A DNA stretch of 64,000 nt, taken from positions 146,388 to 210,387 of the forward strand of contig NZ_JAGGPJ010000002.1 of assembly GCF_018613875.1 (NCBI RefSeq). The letters run 5' to 3'. The position numbers and the translations under genes were made by a program. Of the stretch, positions 28,663 to 37,201 are shown in pieces (position 1 is the stretch's first letter; the number at the start of each line of letters is the position of its first letter). The notes under the pieces were generated by a model, which saw only the letters and a program-made list of their open reading frames with translations, did no database searches and was not told where the DNA came from. The stretch is from Arthrobacter sp. ISL-28. Its GTDB lineage: Bacteria > Actinomycetota > Actinomycetes > Actinomycetales > Micrococcaceae.

Positions 28663-31020
28663 TTACCGGAAGATGTTGTAGGGCCCCCACCCGCTGCCCT
28701 CCATGGTGCGGGTCCCCCAGGTTCCATTCAGGATGGGATAGTAGGCGAGCCTGCCGTCGGTGAACCGGCCCATCAGCCCGTAGCTGCCGGGGCCTTGGTA
28801 GCCTTCGAGTTTGGTGATGCTGTTGATGCTGTTCCAGCCGTTACCGATAACAGGAGGCGTGCCCGGCTGGAAACTTCCGGCGCCGGTTGAGCGGTACAGC
28901 ACCAGGCTGCCGTCGCTGCGTTTGGCCAGGATGTCCTGGGCACCGTCCTGATCGTAATCAGCCATCGTGGTGTACAGCCCGCTCCAGCCGGTACCGATCT
29001 TGGCACGGCTTCCGAACGTTGTTCCGGTGGTGTGGGGATAGTGCCAGAGGGTACCCGCGGCGTCATACGCCACCACGCTGGGGTACTCGTCAGTCGTACG
29101 CCAGTGACCCACGGTCACCTGGAAGTTGCTCCAGCCCGAGCCGATGGTCTCTCCTGCGGCCAGGCCTCCTGCTGCCAGTCCTTCGTAATAGCTCATGCGG
29201 CCGTCTGTCCATTGGGCGATCAGGTCAAACACGCCGTCCTGGTTCCAGTCAGTGACGAATCCGTTCTTCAGCCCGCTCCAGCCGGAGCCGATACTAACCG
29301 GGGGCTGCAATCCGCCGCCGCCGTCGGCCCGGTAGTTCCAGAGCACCCCGTCAGATCCTGCAGCCACGATGTCAGCCGGTCCGCTGATGGAATGTGCACT
29401 CGTCGACGCTAGGGAAGGTTTGCCGACGGCCCGCTTGACGGTGATGGTCCTGGCGCTGGAATCCGAACCTGCCGCGTTGCTGGCGGTCAGGCGTACCGTG
29501 TAGGTCCCGGCCGCGGTGTAGGTGTGGGACGGGTTCCGTGTGGTTGAGGTGCCGCCGTCTCCGAAATTCCAAGCCCAGGAGGCGGGCGAACCGGTGGAGG
29601 TGTCGGAGAAGTTAACCGTCAGGGGAGCCCTGCCGGACGTGGGGGAGGCGGAGAAGGACGCCACCGGGGCGGTCGGGGCCGGTGGGGGGTTCGGGCCCGG
29701 GGGCGGGGCTACCGAAGTGCCGAGGCTGCGGTCCGAGAACCAGTAGCGCTTGGCGATGTGGTCGGTGGCCATGACGACGATCCCGGTCGCGGCGTTTACG
29801 CTCTGCTTGCTGCTGGTCACGTTGTTCATGTTGGGAGAGTTGGCGTCTTCGATGACGACGGTGCCGCGGCCGGTCCCGAAGACCGGGTTGTCCATGGACG
29901 CGGTTTTTTCATAGATGCTGCCGGCCACCCCGGAGAAGGCACAGCCGCTGACCGAGGTCGAGGGCGCCGTGTGGAAGACGCGGATCCGGTTGTTCGCGGT
30001 ATCGAGCATGATCTGTGGACGGGTGACACAATCACCGGTCCTGGCGATCGTGGTCTGCTCAAAGGAACCCGTGCCGGGTTTGAACACCACCAGCACCAGC
30101 TGGGCCAGATTCGGATCGGACGAGCCGTCGTCGAGACTGGTCTTCACCGCGGCATAGACCCGGCCGCTGGGATCGGCCTGCAGCGTCTTGATATTCATGT
30201 GGTCATCGACCTGCCGGTCCCCGCGGATGGCTTCCCGGTGCCGCCAGGACGACGCGGCCCTGGGATCGTCCCCGTCGGTATGGGTCGCCCAGTACGCCGT
30301 CCCGGTAGCCTGGTCGGTCCACATGATCCCGATCTCGTCGCCGTCAAAGGCGACGATGGCGGACAGGTCATCCGGCGTCGGATTCGGATCCACCGCCCCT
30401 GGTACGACGAACGGCGTCCCCCACCCGGTCCCGCCGGGGTCGGAGCTATTGACGAAGACAGTGCTGGTGCTGCCGGAGACTTGCGTCCACGTGGCCCAGA
30501 TAACCCCCGTGGAATCCCTGGCGATGGTCAGCGACTCGCTGCTGTTGTTCGAAATTGTGGCAGGAAAACCAGTGTCCAGCGTGTACTTCCCGGCCGAATA
30601 GCTGTAGCGGTACAACAGGGCCCGCTGCCCGGCCGTGGAATTGCCGGAGGTCACTGCGTTGGAGGCGATGTACAGGTGGGTGCCGTCCCACAACGTGTCG
30701 GACGAGGCAGTGCCCCGGCTGTCGCTCCGGACCCCGGTGTCCACCCAGGTGGCTGTGCCCCGGTCCAGGCGGTAGATGCTCCATCCGCTTCCGGTCTTCC
30801 ACATGTTTGCCCACCAGGAACCGTCATTCCACCACAGCTTGCTCTGCGGTTTGTCCGCGGTCGGCGGGTTGCTGACGCCCGAATAAGTGATGCTCGGGGT
30901 ACCGGTGGTGGCCGCCTGGGCGGTGGTGGAGATAGCCACCAGGCCCCCCGCGACGACGACGACGGACAGGACGACCAGTTGGCTCAGCCGGCGGAGGCTC
31001 TTCTTCATCGTGATCAGCAT
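28663..31020 (-). CDS. Secreted PKD/tachylectin-like propeller protein, tandem paralog 3
   Basis: 785 residues, the longest of the four. Signal peptide (cut near AQA-AT), propeller-like region, a proline-rich spacer (PPPGPNPPPAPTAP), PKD domain (RAPLTVNFSDTSTGSPASW, NFGDGGTSTTRNPSHTY), a longer linker (KRAVGKPSLASTSAH) and five GxGW repeats ending GPYNIFR. Its sequence is a patchwork: some blocks match paralog 2 exactly while DGDDPRAASSWRHREAIRG matches paralog 1. This suggests recombination between copies. Function as for paralog 1, not established. Confidence 0.85.
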   Translation of the reverse strand: MLITMKKSLRRLSQLVVLSVVVVAGGLVAISTTAQAATTGTPSITYSGVSNPPTADKPQSKLWWNDGSWWANMWKTGSGWSIYRLDRGTATWVDTGVRSDSRGTASSDTLWDGTHLYIASNAVTSGNSTAGQRALLYRYSYSAGKYTLDTGFPATISNNSSESLTIARDSTGVIWATWTQVSGSTSTVFVNSSDPGGTGWGTPFVVPGAVDPNPTPDDLSAIVAFDGDEIGIMWTDQATGTAYWATHTDGDDPRAASSWRHREAIRGDRQVDDHMNIKTLQADPSGRVYAAVKTSLDDGSSDPNLAQLVLVVFKPGTGSFEQTTIARTGDCVTRPQIMLDTANNRIRVFHTAPSTSVSGCAFSGVAGSIYEKTASMDNPVFGTGRGTVVIEDANSPNMNNVTSSKQSVNAATGIVVMATDHIAKRYWFSDRSLGTSVAPPPGPNPPPAPTAPVASFSASPTSGRAPLTVNFSDTSTGSPASWAWNFGDGGTSTTRNPSHTYTAAGTYTVRLTASNAAGSDSSARTITVKRAVGKPSLASTSAHSISGPADIVAAGSDGVLWNYRADGGGGLQPPVSIGSGWSGLKNGFVTDWNQDGVFDLIAQWTDGRMSYYEGLAAGGLAAGETIGSGWSNFQVTVGHWRTTDEYPSVVAYDAAGTLWHYPHTTGTTFGSRAKIGTGWSGLYTTMADYDQDGAQDILAKRSDGSLVLYRSTGAGSFQPGTPPVIGNGWNSINSITKLEGYQGPGSYGLMGRFTDGRLAYYPILNGTWGTRTMEGSGWGPYNIFR

Positions 31021-31048
31021 TTCAGTTCGGCGGTGAGAGTCTCTTCAT

Positions 31049-31160
31049 CCGGATCGGGCGGCGCCCGATCCGGGATAAGCGAAGGCCCCGTCCACCTCAT
31101 GGCCGGGCCCACGAGAACTGCGATTGCAATTCATCGTGCATCGGCGAGGTTCTAAAAACC
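31049..31160 (-). promoter_or_regulatory. Promoter-like element and leader hairpin of paralog 3
   Basis: Read leftward: GGTTTT (31160-31155), 16 bases, CACGAT (31138-31133). Leader stem CCGGATCGGG/CCCGATCCGG (31049-31073) with a 5-base loop. Confidence 0.55.
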
Positions 31161-31189
31161 TTGGAGAAATACTGCGGCACCGGTAAATG

Positions 31190-31277
31190 CCCCACCGGTG
31201 TTGGGGGTCTGCCGGGGCCGAAAACGCGCCCAACTGCAGGCCGCTTCGCTCTCAGCCCCTCCCCCGACTGGCGCCCG
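31190..31277 (-). repeat. Second SGNH 3'-end fragment in a paralog spacer
   Basis: The minus strand reads GLRAKRPAVGRVFGPGRPP, almost the SGNH1 C-terminal sequence, in the gap between paralog 4 and paralog 3. No start or rest of the gene is present. Confidence 0.6.
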
Positions 31278-31281
31278 ATGC

Positions 31282-33603
31282 CTACCGGAAGATGTTGTAG
31301 GAGCCCCACCCGCTGCCCTCCATGGTGCGGGTCCCCCAGGTTCCATTCAGGATGGGGTAGTAGGCGAGCCTGCCGTCAGTGAGCCGAGCCATCAGCCCGT
31401 TGCTGCCAGCGCCCTGGTAGCCTCGGATTCTGGTGATGCTGTTGATGCTGTTCCAGCCGTTGCCGATAACAGGACGCGTGCCGGACTGGAAACTTCCGGC
31501 GCCGGTTGAGCGGTACAGCACCAGGCTGCCGTCGCTGCGTGTGGCCAGGATGTCCTGGGCACCGTCCTGGTCGAAATCGGCCATGGTGAGGTATAGCCCG
31601 CTCCAGCCGCCACCGATTTTGACGCGGCCTCCGAACGCTGTTCCGGTGGTGTGGGGATAGTGCCAGAGAACACCCGCGGCGTCAGAGGCCACCACGCCAG
31701 GGTATTTGTCAGATTTGCGCCAGCGGCCCACGCTCACCTGGTAGTTGTTCCAGCCGGAGCCGATGGTCTGTCCCGGAACGAACCCTCCTGTGGCTTTTCC
31801 CTGGTAATAGCTCATGCGGCCGTCTTTCCATTGGGCGATCACGTCAAACACGCCGTCCTGGTTCCAGTCGATGACGAATCCTTTTTTCAGCCCGCCCCAG
31901 CCAGCGCCGATTGCGACGCGGGGCCGCAATCCGCCGCCGCCGTCGGCCCGGTAGTTCCAGAGCACCCCGTCAGATCCTGCGGCTACGATATCTGCCGGTC
32001 CACTGATGGAGTGTGCAGTCGGCGATGTTGGGGAAGGGCTGTCCAGAGCCGAGTTGACGGTGATGGTCCTGGCGCTGGAATCCGAACCGGCCGCGTTGCG
32101 CGCGGTCAGGCGTACCGTATAGGTCCCGGCCGCGGTGTACGTATGGGACGGGTTCCGTGTGGTTGAGGTGGCGCCGTCCCCGAAATTCCAGGCCCAGGAA
32201 GTGGGCGAACCGGTGGAGGTGTCGGAGAAGTTTACCGTCAGGGGAACCCTGCCAGACGTGGGGGTGGCGGAGAAGGAGGCCACCGGGGCGGCCGGGGTCG
32301 TCGTGCCGAGTCGGCGGTCGGAGAACCAGTAGCGTTTGGTGATGTGGTTGCTGGCCATGACGACGATCCCGGTCGTGGCGTTCACGCTCTGCTTGGTGCT
32401 GGTCACGTTGTTCATATTCGCCGAGTTCGCGTCTTCAATGACTACCTTGCCGCGGCCGGACCCAAAGACCGGGTTGTCCATGGACGCGGTTTTTTCGTAG
32501 ATGCTGCCGGCCACGCCGGAGAAGGCGCAGCCGCTGACGGAGGTCGAGGGTGCGGTGTGGAACGCGCGGACCAGGTTGTTCGCGGTATCGAGCATGATCT
32601 GTGGACGGGTAACACAATCACCGGTCCTGGCAATCGTGGTCTGGCTAAAGGAGCCCGTGGCGGGTTTGAACACGACCAGCACCAGCTGGGCCAGATTCGG
32701 GTCGGACGAGCCGTCGTCGAGGCTGGTCTTCACGGCCGCATAGACCCGGCCGCTGGGGTCGGCCTGCAGCGTCTTGATATTCATGTGGTCATCGACCTGT
32801 TTGTTCCCCTTGATGGCTTCCCTCACCTTCCACGACGAAGCGCTCCGCGGACTTTCCCCGTCGTCGTGCGTGGCCCACCACGCCGTCCCGGTAGCCTGGT
32901 CGGTCCACATGATCCCGATCTCGTCGCCGTCAAAAGCCACGATGGTTGAGAGGTCATCGGGCGTCGGCCTAGGATCCACGGCTCCCGGCACCACGAAGGG
33001 CGTCCCCCAGCCCCTGCCACCAGGCAGGGAGTTGTTGACGTAAACGGTGCTGGTAGTGCCGGCAGCCTGGGTCCACGTGGCCCAGATGACCCCCGTGGAA
33101 TCCCTGGCGATGGTCAGCGACTCGCTGCTGTTGTTCGAAATTGTGGCAGGAAAACCGGTGTCCAGCGTGTACTTCCCGGCCGAATAGCTGTAGCGGTACA
33201 ACCGGGCCTGCTGCCCGGACACAGAACTCCCCGCAGCCACGACGTTGGAGGCGATGTACAGGTGGGTGCCATCCCAGAGCGTGTCGGAAGAGGCAGTGCC
33301 GCGGCTGTCGCTCCGGACCCCGGTGTCCACCCAGGTGGCCGTGGCCCGGTTCAGGCGGTAGATGCTCCATCCGCTGCCGGTCTTCCACATGTTTGCCCAC
33401 CAGGAACCGTCATTCCACCACAGCTTGCTCTGCGGTTTGTCCGCGGTCGGCGGGTTGCTGATCCCCGAATAGGTGATGCTGGGGGTTCCCACAGTTGCCG
33501 CCTGGGCGGCGCTGTTGACGCCCAACAAACCTCCAGCGACGACGACGGACAGGACGACCAGTTGGCTCAGCCGGCGGAGGATCTTCTTCATCGTGATCAG
33601 CAT
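31282..33603 (-). CDS. Secreted PKD/tachylectin-like propeller protein, tandem paralog 4
   Basis: 773 residues, first of the tandem set in transcription order. Signal peptide (ILRRLSQLVVLSVVVAGGLL, cut near AQA-AT), propeller-like region, PKD domain (RVPLTVNFSDTSTGSPTSW, NFGDGATSTTRNPSHTY), linker NSALDSPSPTSPTAH and five GxGW repeats. It is the most diverged copy at the C-terminus (RPRVAIGAGWGGLKKGF, RMSYYQGKATGGFVPGQ, ending GSYNIFR). FG-GAP-like acidic loops are kept (DWNQDGVFD, DFDQDGAQD), so calcium binding is plausible. Confidence 0.85.
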   Translation of the reverse strand: MLITMKKILRRLSQLVVLSVVVAGGLLGVNSAAQAATVGTPSITYSGISNPPTADKPQSKLWWNDGSWWANMWKTGSGWSIYRLNRATATWVDTGVRSDSRGTASSDTLWDGTHLYIASNVVAAGSSVSGQQARLYRYSYSAGKYTLDTGFPATISNNSSESLTIARDSTGVIWATWTQAAGTTSTVYVNNSLPGGRGWGTPFVVPGAVDPRPTPDDLSTIVAFDGDEIGIMWTDQATGTAWWATHDDGESPRSASSWKVREAIKGNKQVDDHMNIKTLQADPSGRVYAAVKTSLDDGSSDPNLAQLVLVVFKPATGSFSQTTIARTGDCVTRPQIMLDTANNLVRAFHTAPSTSVSGCAFSGVAGSIYEKTASMDNPVFGSGRGKVVIEDANSANMNNVTSTKQSVNATTGIVVMASNHITKRYWFSDRRLGTTTPAAPVASFSATPTSGRVPLTVNFSDTSTGSPTSWAWNFGDGATSTTRNPSHTYTAAGTYTVRLTARNAAGSDSSARTITVNSALDSPSPTSPTAHSISGPADIVAAGSDGVLWNYRADGGGGLRPRVAIGAGWGGLKKGFVIDWNQDGVFDVIAQWKDGRMSYYQGKATGGFVPGQTIGSGWNNYQVSVGRWRKSDKYPGVVASDAAGVLWHYPHTTGTAFGGRVKIGGGWSGLYLTMADFDQDGAQDILATRSDGSLVLYRSTGAGSFQSGTRPVIGNGWNSINSITRIRGYQGAGSNGLMARLTDGRLAYYPILNGTWGTRTMEGSGWGSYNIFR

Positions 33604-33631
33604 TTCAGTTCGGCGGTGAGAGTCTCTTCAT

Positions 33632-33743
33632 CCGGATCGGGCGGCACCCGATCCGGGATAAGCGAAGGCCCCATCCACCTCATGGCCGGGCCCACGGGAA
33701 CTGCGATTGCAATTCATCGTGCATCGGCCACATTCTGAAAATC
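33632..33743 (-). promoter_or_regulatory. Promoter-like element and leader hairpin of paralog 4
   Basis: Read leftward: GATTTT (33743-33738), 16 bases, CACGAT (33721-33716). Leader stem CCGGATCGGG/CCCGATCCGG (33632-33641 with 33647-33656), loop CGGCA; this is the most perfect of the four hairpins. Confidence 0.55.
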
Positions 33744-33775
33744 TTGGAGAAAATGCTCTTAAACCTTGGAAAAAC

Positions 33776-33824
33776 ACTGCTGCACGGCAAACCCCACCGG
33801 TGTTGGAGTTTGCCGTGCAGCAGT
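33776..33824 (-). terminator. Terminator of the first SGNH hydrolase gene
   Basis: A perfect 17-bp stem: ACTGCTGCACGGCAAAC (33776-33792) pairs with GTTTGCCGTGCAGCAGT (33808-33824). It lies 15 bp beyond the SGNH1 stop and before the promoter of paralog 4. Diverged left arms of this hairpin remain in the other paralog spacers. Confidence 0.8.
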
Positions 33825-33838
33825 GAATCACGGACGGG

Positions 33839-34759
33839 CTAGGCCTGTTTGAGCCCGTCCTCGTACTCCGCATCGGGGCCGGCGGACACCTCGGCCGACG
33901 GCTTCAGGTGCATTTGCGGCTGCATTCCGGCAGGCATCCCGGGGCCGAAAACGCGGCCAGCTGCAGGCCGCTTCGCCCTCAGCCCCTCCTCCGACTGGCG
34001 CCGGATGCGGCGCAGCACCCACGGGAGGAAGTAGTTCCGGGCCCAGACCAGGTCCCCGGCTCCGGCCTGCCGCCAGCTCCGCTCGGGCAGCTCACGCGGC
34101 ACAAGAGGCTCAAGCGTGTGCGGGACGTTCAGCGCATTGAGCACACAGATGGCAATCGTGTGGTGCCCAAGCGGTGAGAAGTGCACCCGGTCAGGGTCCC
34201 ACATCCGCGGATCCCGGAGTTCCCGCAAAGCCCACAGATCAGCCACGATGCAATGGTGCCGGGCGGCGATCGCATGGATATTTTCGTTGAAAATGGCCAC
34301 TTTGGCCCGGTTCCGCCCAAGTACCGGAGTGTGCCACCAGTCGGGCCCGGTGAACAGCACCATGGTCGCCCCTGTGGTGCTCAGCCGTTCAACACCTGCA
34401 TCCAGCCTGCCGGCGAGCTTGTCCGGATTGCCGTTGCGGAAGATGATGTCATTCCCGCCTCCGGAGAGCGTGATGAGGTCCGGCTTCAGCGCCAGCGCCG
34501 GCTCCGTCTGTCGGTCCAGGATTTCCTGCAGCAGCAGGCCGCGGACGGCCAGGTTCGCGTAGGCAAAATCCTCATGCCCCACGCTCAGCTCCTCCGCGAC
34601 GCGGTCTGCCCATCCCCGCAAGCCGCCCGGGCTGCGCTCTTCGGGGTCACCGACCCCCTCCGTGAACGAATCTCCCAGGGCCACATAACGGCTCCAGGGA
34701 TGCGGAGTTGTTCTGTTGCTGGCAGCACCGCTGAGTTCAAAGCGGCCGACGGCGTCCAT
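33839..34759 (-). CDS. SGNH/GDSL-family hydrolase 1
   Basis: About 306 residues from the ATG at 34759, which has GGATGAGG just upstream; the frame is open to 34852 but that part is not family-like. Blocks: VALGDSFTEGVGD (nucleophile serine), LAVRGLL, LSGGGNDIIF (oxyanion Gly/Asn) and DPDRVHFSPLGH (catalytic Asp and His). No signal peptide, so probably intracellular or non-classically placed. Such enzymes are esterases or deacylases; the substrate is unknown, though a polysaccharide acyl group is possible from the context. About 76% identical-looking core to the second copy at 35281-36147 (estimated by eye). The tail (PAGMQPQMHLK...) is unique. Confidence 0.88.
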   Translation of the reverse strand: MDAVGRFELSGAASNRTTPHPWSRYVALGDSFTEGVGDPEERSPGGLRGWADRVAEELSVGHEDFAYANLAVRGLLLQEILDRQTEPALALKPDLITLSGGGNDIIFRNGNPDKLAGRLDAGVERLSTTGATMVLFTGPDWWHTPVLGRNRAKVAIFNENIHAIAARHHCIVADLWALRELRDPRMWDPDRVHFSPLGHHTIAICVLNALNVPHTLEPLVPRELPERSWRQAGAGDLVWARNYFLPWVLRRIRRQSEEGLRAKRPAAGRVFGPGMPAGMQPQMHLKPSAEVSAGPDAEYEDGLKQA

Positions 34760-34914
34760 CACCTCATCCTTTCCTTCGCCGCCCACAGGCTCCCCAGCAA
34801 GAAGGGGCTTACTACAGAAACACTTTTGTTTTCTCGTGCATTCCAAGATCACGTGGAAATTCCTGCGCGAGCGGGCCTCAAATAAGGATCAGGCGTACCG
34901 CCCACATTCCCCGA

Positions 34915-35133
34915 TCAGTAAGTTTCAGGAAGGTCGCGGTAGCTGTTCTGGTACAGGAATCTGCCGTCCATATCCCGTATGACGTGGTCGACGCAGTCGC
35001 GGACCGCACACAACCTGCCGGCTTTCAGGGCTTCAGAACGTTTCGTGCTGACGACGATGGACTGGGCGCTTCCTTCGCGCCGGGTCTTCCACAGCATGTC
35101 TTCATAGAACGTCTCGACATTCGTTTGGGCCAT
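34915..35133 (-). CDS. Hypothetical 72-residue protein
   Basis: A small soluble protein reading AQTNVETFYEDMLWKTRREG near the start, with a Cys pair (LCAVRDCVDH) and a tyrosine-rich end (FLYQNSYRDLPETY). The ATG at 35133 has GGAAGGAAA about 6-14 bases upstream, a strong site, which supports it being real. It lies between the two SGNH genes, all leftward. No family recognised. Confidence 0.6.
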   Translation of the reverse strand: MAQTNVETFYEDMLWKTRREGSAQSIVVSTKRSEALKAGRLCAVRDCVDHVIRDMDGRFLYQNSYRDLPETY

Positions 35134-35280
35134 CACAGATTTCCTTCCTCAAGAACACTGCCCGGCTGCTGGCCGCGACCCCTCTGCACGGCCGCCTGTA
35201 ATCAGTCTGATGCCAGAAACTCAAGACCAGAGCAGCGACACCTAAAGATCGGGTCAAGAAAAAGATCAGGAATCCCATAG

Positions 35281-36147
35281 TCACGAATCCTGCCTGGTCC
35301 CGATAAACGTCCCCGGCGGCATGCCTGCTCCGAAAACCGGGCCAGCCGCCGGCCGCTTCGCTTTCAGCTCTTCCTCCGTCTGGTGACGGATGCGCCGCAG
35401 CACCCAAGGGAACAGGTACTTCCGCGCCCAGACGAGGTCCTCGGCACGGGCATGGCGCCAGCTGTTCTCCGGGAGGGGCCGGGGCTCATGGGGCTGCAGC
35501 GTGTGCGGAACATTAAGGGTGTCCAGCACCATCATGGCGATGGTGTGGTAGCCCAGCGGGGAAAAATGCAGCCGGTCCGGGTCCCACATCCGCGGATCGG
35601 TCAGCTCCCGCAGAGACCACAAATCGGCGATCACCGCGTCATGCCGGCTGGCCACGATCCGGATGTTCTCATTGAAGATCGCCACCTTGCCCCGGCTGTG
35701 TCCCAGCACCGGCGTCCCGCCCCAGTCCGGCCCACCGAACAGCACAATCGTCGCTCCCGTGGAACTTAGCAACTCGACGCCGGCATCCAGTTTGGCAGCC
35801 AGCTTGTCAGGATCGCTGCCGCGGAAAACAAGGTCATTGCCGCCGCCCGAGAGGGTAATCAGGTCCGGTTTCAGGGCCAGGGCCGGCCCCGTCTGCTGGT
35901 CCAGGATCTGTTCCAGCAGCAGGCCCCGCACCGCGAGGTTTGCGTAGGCGAAATCCTCATGGCCCACGCTCAGTTCCTCAGCCACCCGGTCCGCCCAGCC
36001 CCGCAGTCCGCCCGGGCTCCGCGGCTCCGGATCCCCCACGCCTTCGGTGAACGAATCCCCGAGCGCCACGTATCTGCTCCACGGATGCGGCGCAGCCAGT
36101 CCCTCAACGTAGTCGCGGGCATCAACGCGCGAGCCGGAGGCGCTCAT
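35281..36147 (-). CDS. SGNH/GDSL-family hydrolase 2
   Basis: About 288 residues from the ATG at 36147, preceded by GGAGGAAGGGGGC; the open frame to 36261 is not family-like. Same blocks as SGNH1: VALGDSFTEGVGD, LSGGGNDLVF and DPDRLHFSPLGYH. The two proteins align along their length, so they are tandem duplicates separated by the 72-residue gene. C-terminus EELKAKRPAAGPVFGAGMPP is the segment whose relatives are left as fragments in the paralog spacers. Its promoter-like element matches those of the four secreted paralogs, suggesting co-expression. Confidence 0.88.
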   Translation of the reverse strand: MSASGSRVDARDYVEGLAAPHPWSRYVALGDSFTEGVGDPEPRSPGGLRGWADRVAEELSVGHEDFAYANLAVRGLLLEQILDQQTGPALALKPDLITLSGGGNDLVFRGSDPDKLAAKLDAGVELLSSTGATIVLFGGPDWGGTPVLGHSRGKVAIFNENIRIVASRHDAVIADLWSLRELTDPRMWDPDRLHFSPLGYHTIAMMVLDTLNVPHTLQPHEPRPLPENSWRHARAEDLVWARKYLFPWVLRRIRHQTEEELKAKRPAAGPVFGAGMPPGTFIGTRQDS

Positions 36148-36469
36148 GCCCCCTTCCTCCGCCACCCTGCCCGCGTGCGGAAGCGAAGAACGCACGACGG
36201 CGGTTCGGTCACCGGAGGAGGTGACCGATCCGGCGTCGTACTTCTTGAATGGACGGTGCATGGGACTGCCAGGTTTCTGCCGGGTAGGCGTCCTTGTGGT
36301 TCAAGGTGTTACTCCGCACCATCGTGAGACCGGCGGCTCCGGAAAACCTTGGGGAACCTTCCTGATTCCCGGGAGCGCACCCCCAAATTGGGTCACCCCG
36401 TGCACTCATGGGTGTTAGGTTCGAGATTGAAGATTTTTCCGCTCCACACCACCGGAAAGAGCAACAACC
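36148..36469. promoter_or_regulatory. Divergent region between SGNH2 and the tyrosine phosphatase
   Basis: 322 bases without a gene. Leftward: GGTTTT (36348-36343), 16 bases, CACGAT (36326-36321), the same element as the secreted paralogs. A leader hairpin TCGGTCACC/GGTGACCGA (36205-36213 with 36220-36228) follows; its sequence differs from the paralog hairpins. No clear rightward promoter seen. Confidence 0.5.
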
Positions 36470-37102
36470 GTGGAATCGCCTGCACCTGTCCGGATCCTGA
36501 CCGTCTGCACGGGGAACGTCTGCCGCTCCCCCGTTGCTGAGCGGCTCCTCCAGGCCGGGCTGGACCAGGTGCTGCCCGGCGGCTTCGAGGTCCGCAGCGC
36601 CGGCACCCGCGCCCTGGTGGGCGATCCTGTGCAGCCCTTGTCCGCCGACATCATCCACACCTTCGGCGGCACGGCGGACGGCTTCGCGGCGCGGCAGCTC
36701 ACGGGCAAAGTCCTGCGCAAGGTGGACCTTGTCCTGGCGATGAGCTCGGCGCACCGCGGCGAGGTGTTGCAGCTCGATGCCTCGCTGCTCAAGCGCACGT
36801 TCACCATCCGGGAGTTCGCCCGGATGCTCGATATGCTCGAGGACCGTAAGGGCCCGGGAGCCCAGGCGGGCCCTGGCGTCAAGGTCATCGGCGACCGGAT
36901 CAACGCAAACACCGAGCTGTGGCGCAGTCTTCCCGCCCGGGCTGCGTCGGTGCGGCACCTGTCCCTGGCTCCCGAGGCAACCGACAATGACGTCATCGAC
37001 CCCTACCGCCGGAGCGCCGACTATTATCGCCAGATGGAAGACGAACTGGCCCCGGCCATCATCTCCATCCTCCGCTTTGCCAGGCTGAACGCACCCGCCT
37101 AA
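36470..37102 (+). CDS. Low-molecular-weight protein-tyrosine phosphatase
   Basis: A 210-residue LMW-PTP. The P-loop CTGNVCRS (C13 to R19, the CX5R motif) opens the protein and DPYRRS (about 177) carries the catalytic aspartate, as in Wzb-type phosphatases. The middle (about 85-150) is longer than in the minimal 150-residue family. Wzb-type enzymes control polysaccharide polymerisation by dephosphorylating a tyrosine kinase; no kinase (Wzc type) is in the window. GTG start at 36470, with AAGAGC weakly placed upstream. Monocistronic, divergent from SGNH2. Confidence 0.88.
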   Translation: MESPAPVRILTVCTGNVCRSPVAERLLQAGLDQVLPGGFEVRSAGTRALVGDPVQPLSADIIHTFGGTADGFAARQLTGKVLRKVDLVLAMSSAHRGEVLQLDASLLKRTFTIREFARMLDMLEDRKGPGAQAGPGVKVIGDRINANTELWRSLPARAASVRHLSLAPEATDNDVIDPYRRSADYYRQMEDELAPAIISILRFARLNAPA

Positions 37103-37201
37103 GTTCCGCGCGAACCGCTTCCTTGCGTGCCGTTCCGGGCCGGATGTATAGTCGCTCATCCCTGAAACGGGATCCGCCCGCTACGGTCAGGACTAACGGC
37201 G

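Noticed and set aside
29758..31155. 465-codon plus-strand frame, with similar frames opposite the other paralogs
   Set aside because: Antisense to the secreted paralogs; the repeated appearance simply mirrors the duplicated genes. No start signals or family motifs.
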